NCBI GenBank assembly: GCA_007131945.1
Contig: SLPP01000282.1
Span: 1 to 5,068 of the forward strand
From: Paracoccaceae bacterium
GTDB lineage: Bacteria; Pseudomonadota; Alphaproteobacteria; Rhodobacterales; Rhodobacteraceae
Direction: 5' to 3'
DNA length: 5,068 nucleotides
Each line of letters opens with the position of its first letter. Within the stretch, counting starts at the first letter, position 1. Made by a program: the position numbers and the translations under genes. The notes below the pieces were generated by a model that ran no database searches, was not told the DNA's origin, and saw only the letters and a program-made list of their open reading frames with translations. This document shows, in pieces, positions 4,813 to 5,068 of the stretch.

Positions 4813-5068
4813 ATGTGCTTTTCGGCAACTGCGAGTTTCGTCGCGGGTGGTGCCCTGATCCCGCTTGGCGGCGTCGCGCTGATGCAGGCATGGAAGACCG
4901 ACCGCCGCTATGTGACCCTTGCTGCCTTCCCGGCGCTCTTCGGCGTACAGCAGATCTTCGAGGGATACCTTTGGCGCAGCATCGATGATCCGGGCGTGCC
5001 CACGTCCCATGCCGCGGCGATGGCATTCCTGCTGTTCGCCTATCTCTTCTGGCTGATCCTGACGCCGC
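4813..5068 (+). CDS. DUF6629-like integral membrane protein, N-terminal part (runs off right edge)
   Basis: The first 85 residues of a membrane protein beginning MCFSATASFVAGGALIPLGG. The MCFSA-x-ASF opening and the later FGVQQIFEG-Y-LW motif (about 43-54) are what I remember of DUF6629 family proteins, whose function is unknown. Three hydrophobic segments are visible, at about 6-25, 34-48 and 68-84, interrupted by the charged loops AWKTDRR and RSIDDPG. The Cys-2 next to the initiator and the conserved QQ-x-x-EG pair are noticeable polar features. GGAGAGGTGGA upstream gives a good ribosome-binding site for the ATG at 4813. It is preceded by an FNR-type box, so expression under low oxygen or nitrosative conditions is a reasonable inference. 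Confidence 0.75.
   Translation, partial: MCFSATASFVAGGALIPLGGVALMQAWKTDRRYVTLAAFPALFGVQQIFEGYLWRSIDDPGVPTSHAAAMAFLLFAYLFWLILTP

Overview
The window looks like a piece of a GC-rich alphaproteobacterial chromosome, most probably from the Rhodobacterales. The evidence is the strong G/C bias at third codon positions, a branched-chain aminotransferase and a glutathione S-transferase-like protein that both read like the versions familiar from Rhodobacter/Roseobacter-type genomes, and an Omp25/31-like outer membrane protein. The lineage is inferred from remembered family sequence, not from a search.

Layout, left to right. (1) Positions 1-151, minus strand: the first 50 codons of an unrecognised protein that runs off the left edge. 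(2) 249-743, plus strand and divergent from it: a secreted single-domain cupin. (3) 744-947: a convergent intergenic region with two stem-loop candidates and no gene. (4) 948-1808, minus strand: a branched-chain amino acid aminotransferase (ilvE) interrupted by an in-frame TAG. The 19 codons after the TAG still encode the conserved C-terminus. (5) 1815-2013: copy A of a 199-bp direct repeat. (6) 2109-2798, minus: a GST-like protein with a GTG start. (7) 2979-3227, minus: an 82-residue stand-alone ParB N-terminal-like domain. (8) 3299-3497: copy B of the repeat in the same orientation, about 89 % identical to copy A and ungapped. (9) 3669-3695: an intrinsic terminator. (10) 3719-4486, minus: an outer membrane beta-barrel protein. 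(11) 4487-4812: a divergent intergenic region holding an FNR/Dnr-type box. (12) 4813 to the right edge, plus: the start of a DUF6629-like integral membrane protein.

The genes do not form an obvious pathway; they read as separate housekeeping or accessory units. The points most worth a second look are three. First, the amber codon that replaces an expected Gln codon 20 codons before the natural ilvE terminus. Second, the unexplained 199-bp repeat, whose copy A ends 6 nt before the ilvE start codon and supplies its ribosome-binding site, while copy B lies upstream of the ParB-like gene. Third, a perfect TTGA-N6-TCAA box placed with class-II activator geometry upstream of the DUF6629-like gene. 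No tRNA, rRNA, CRISPR array, transposase or complete mobile element was seen.
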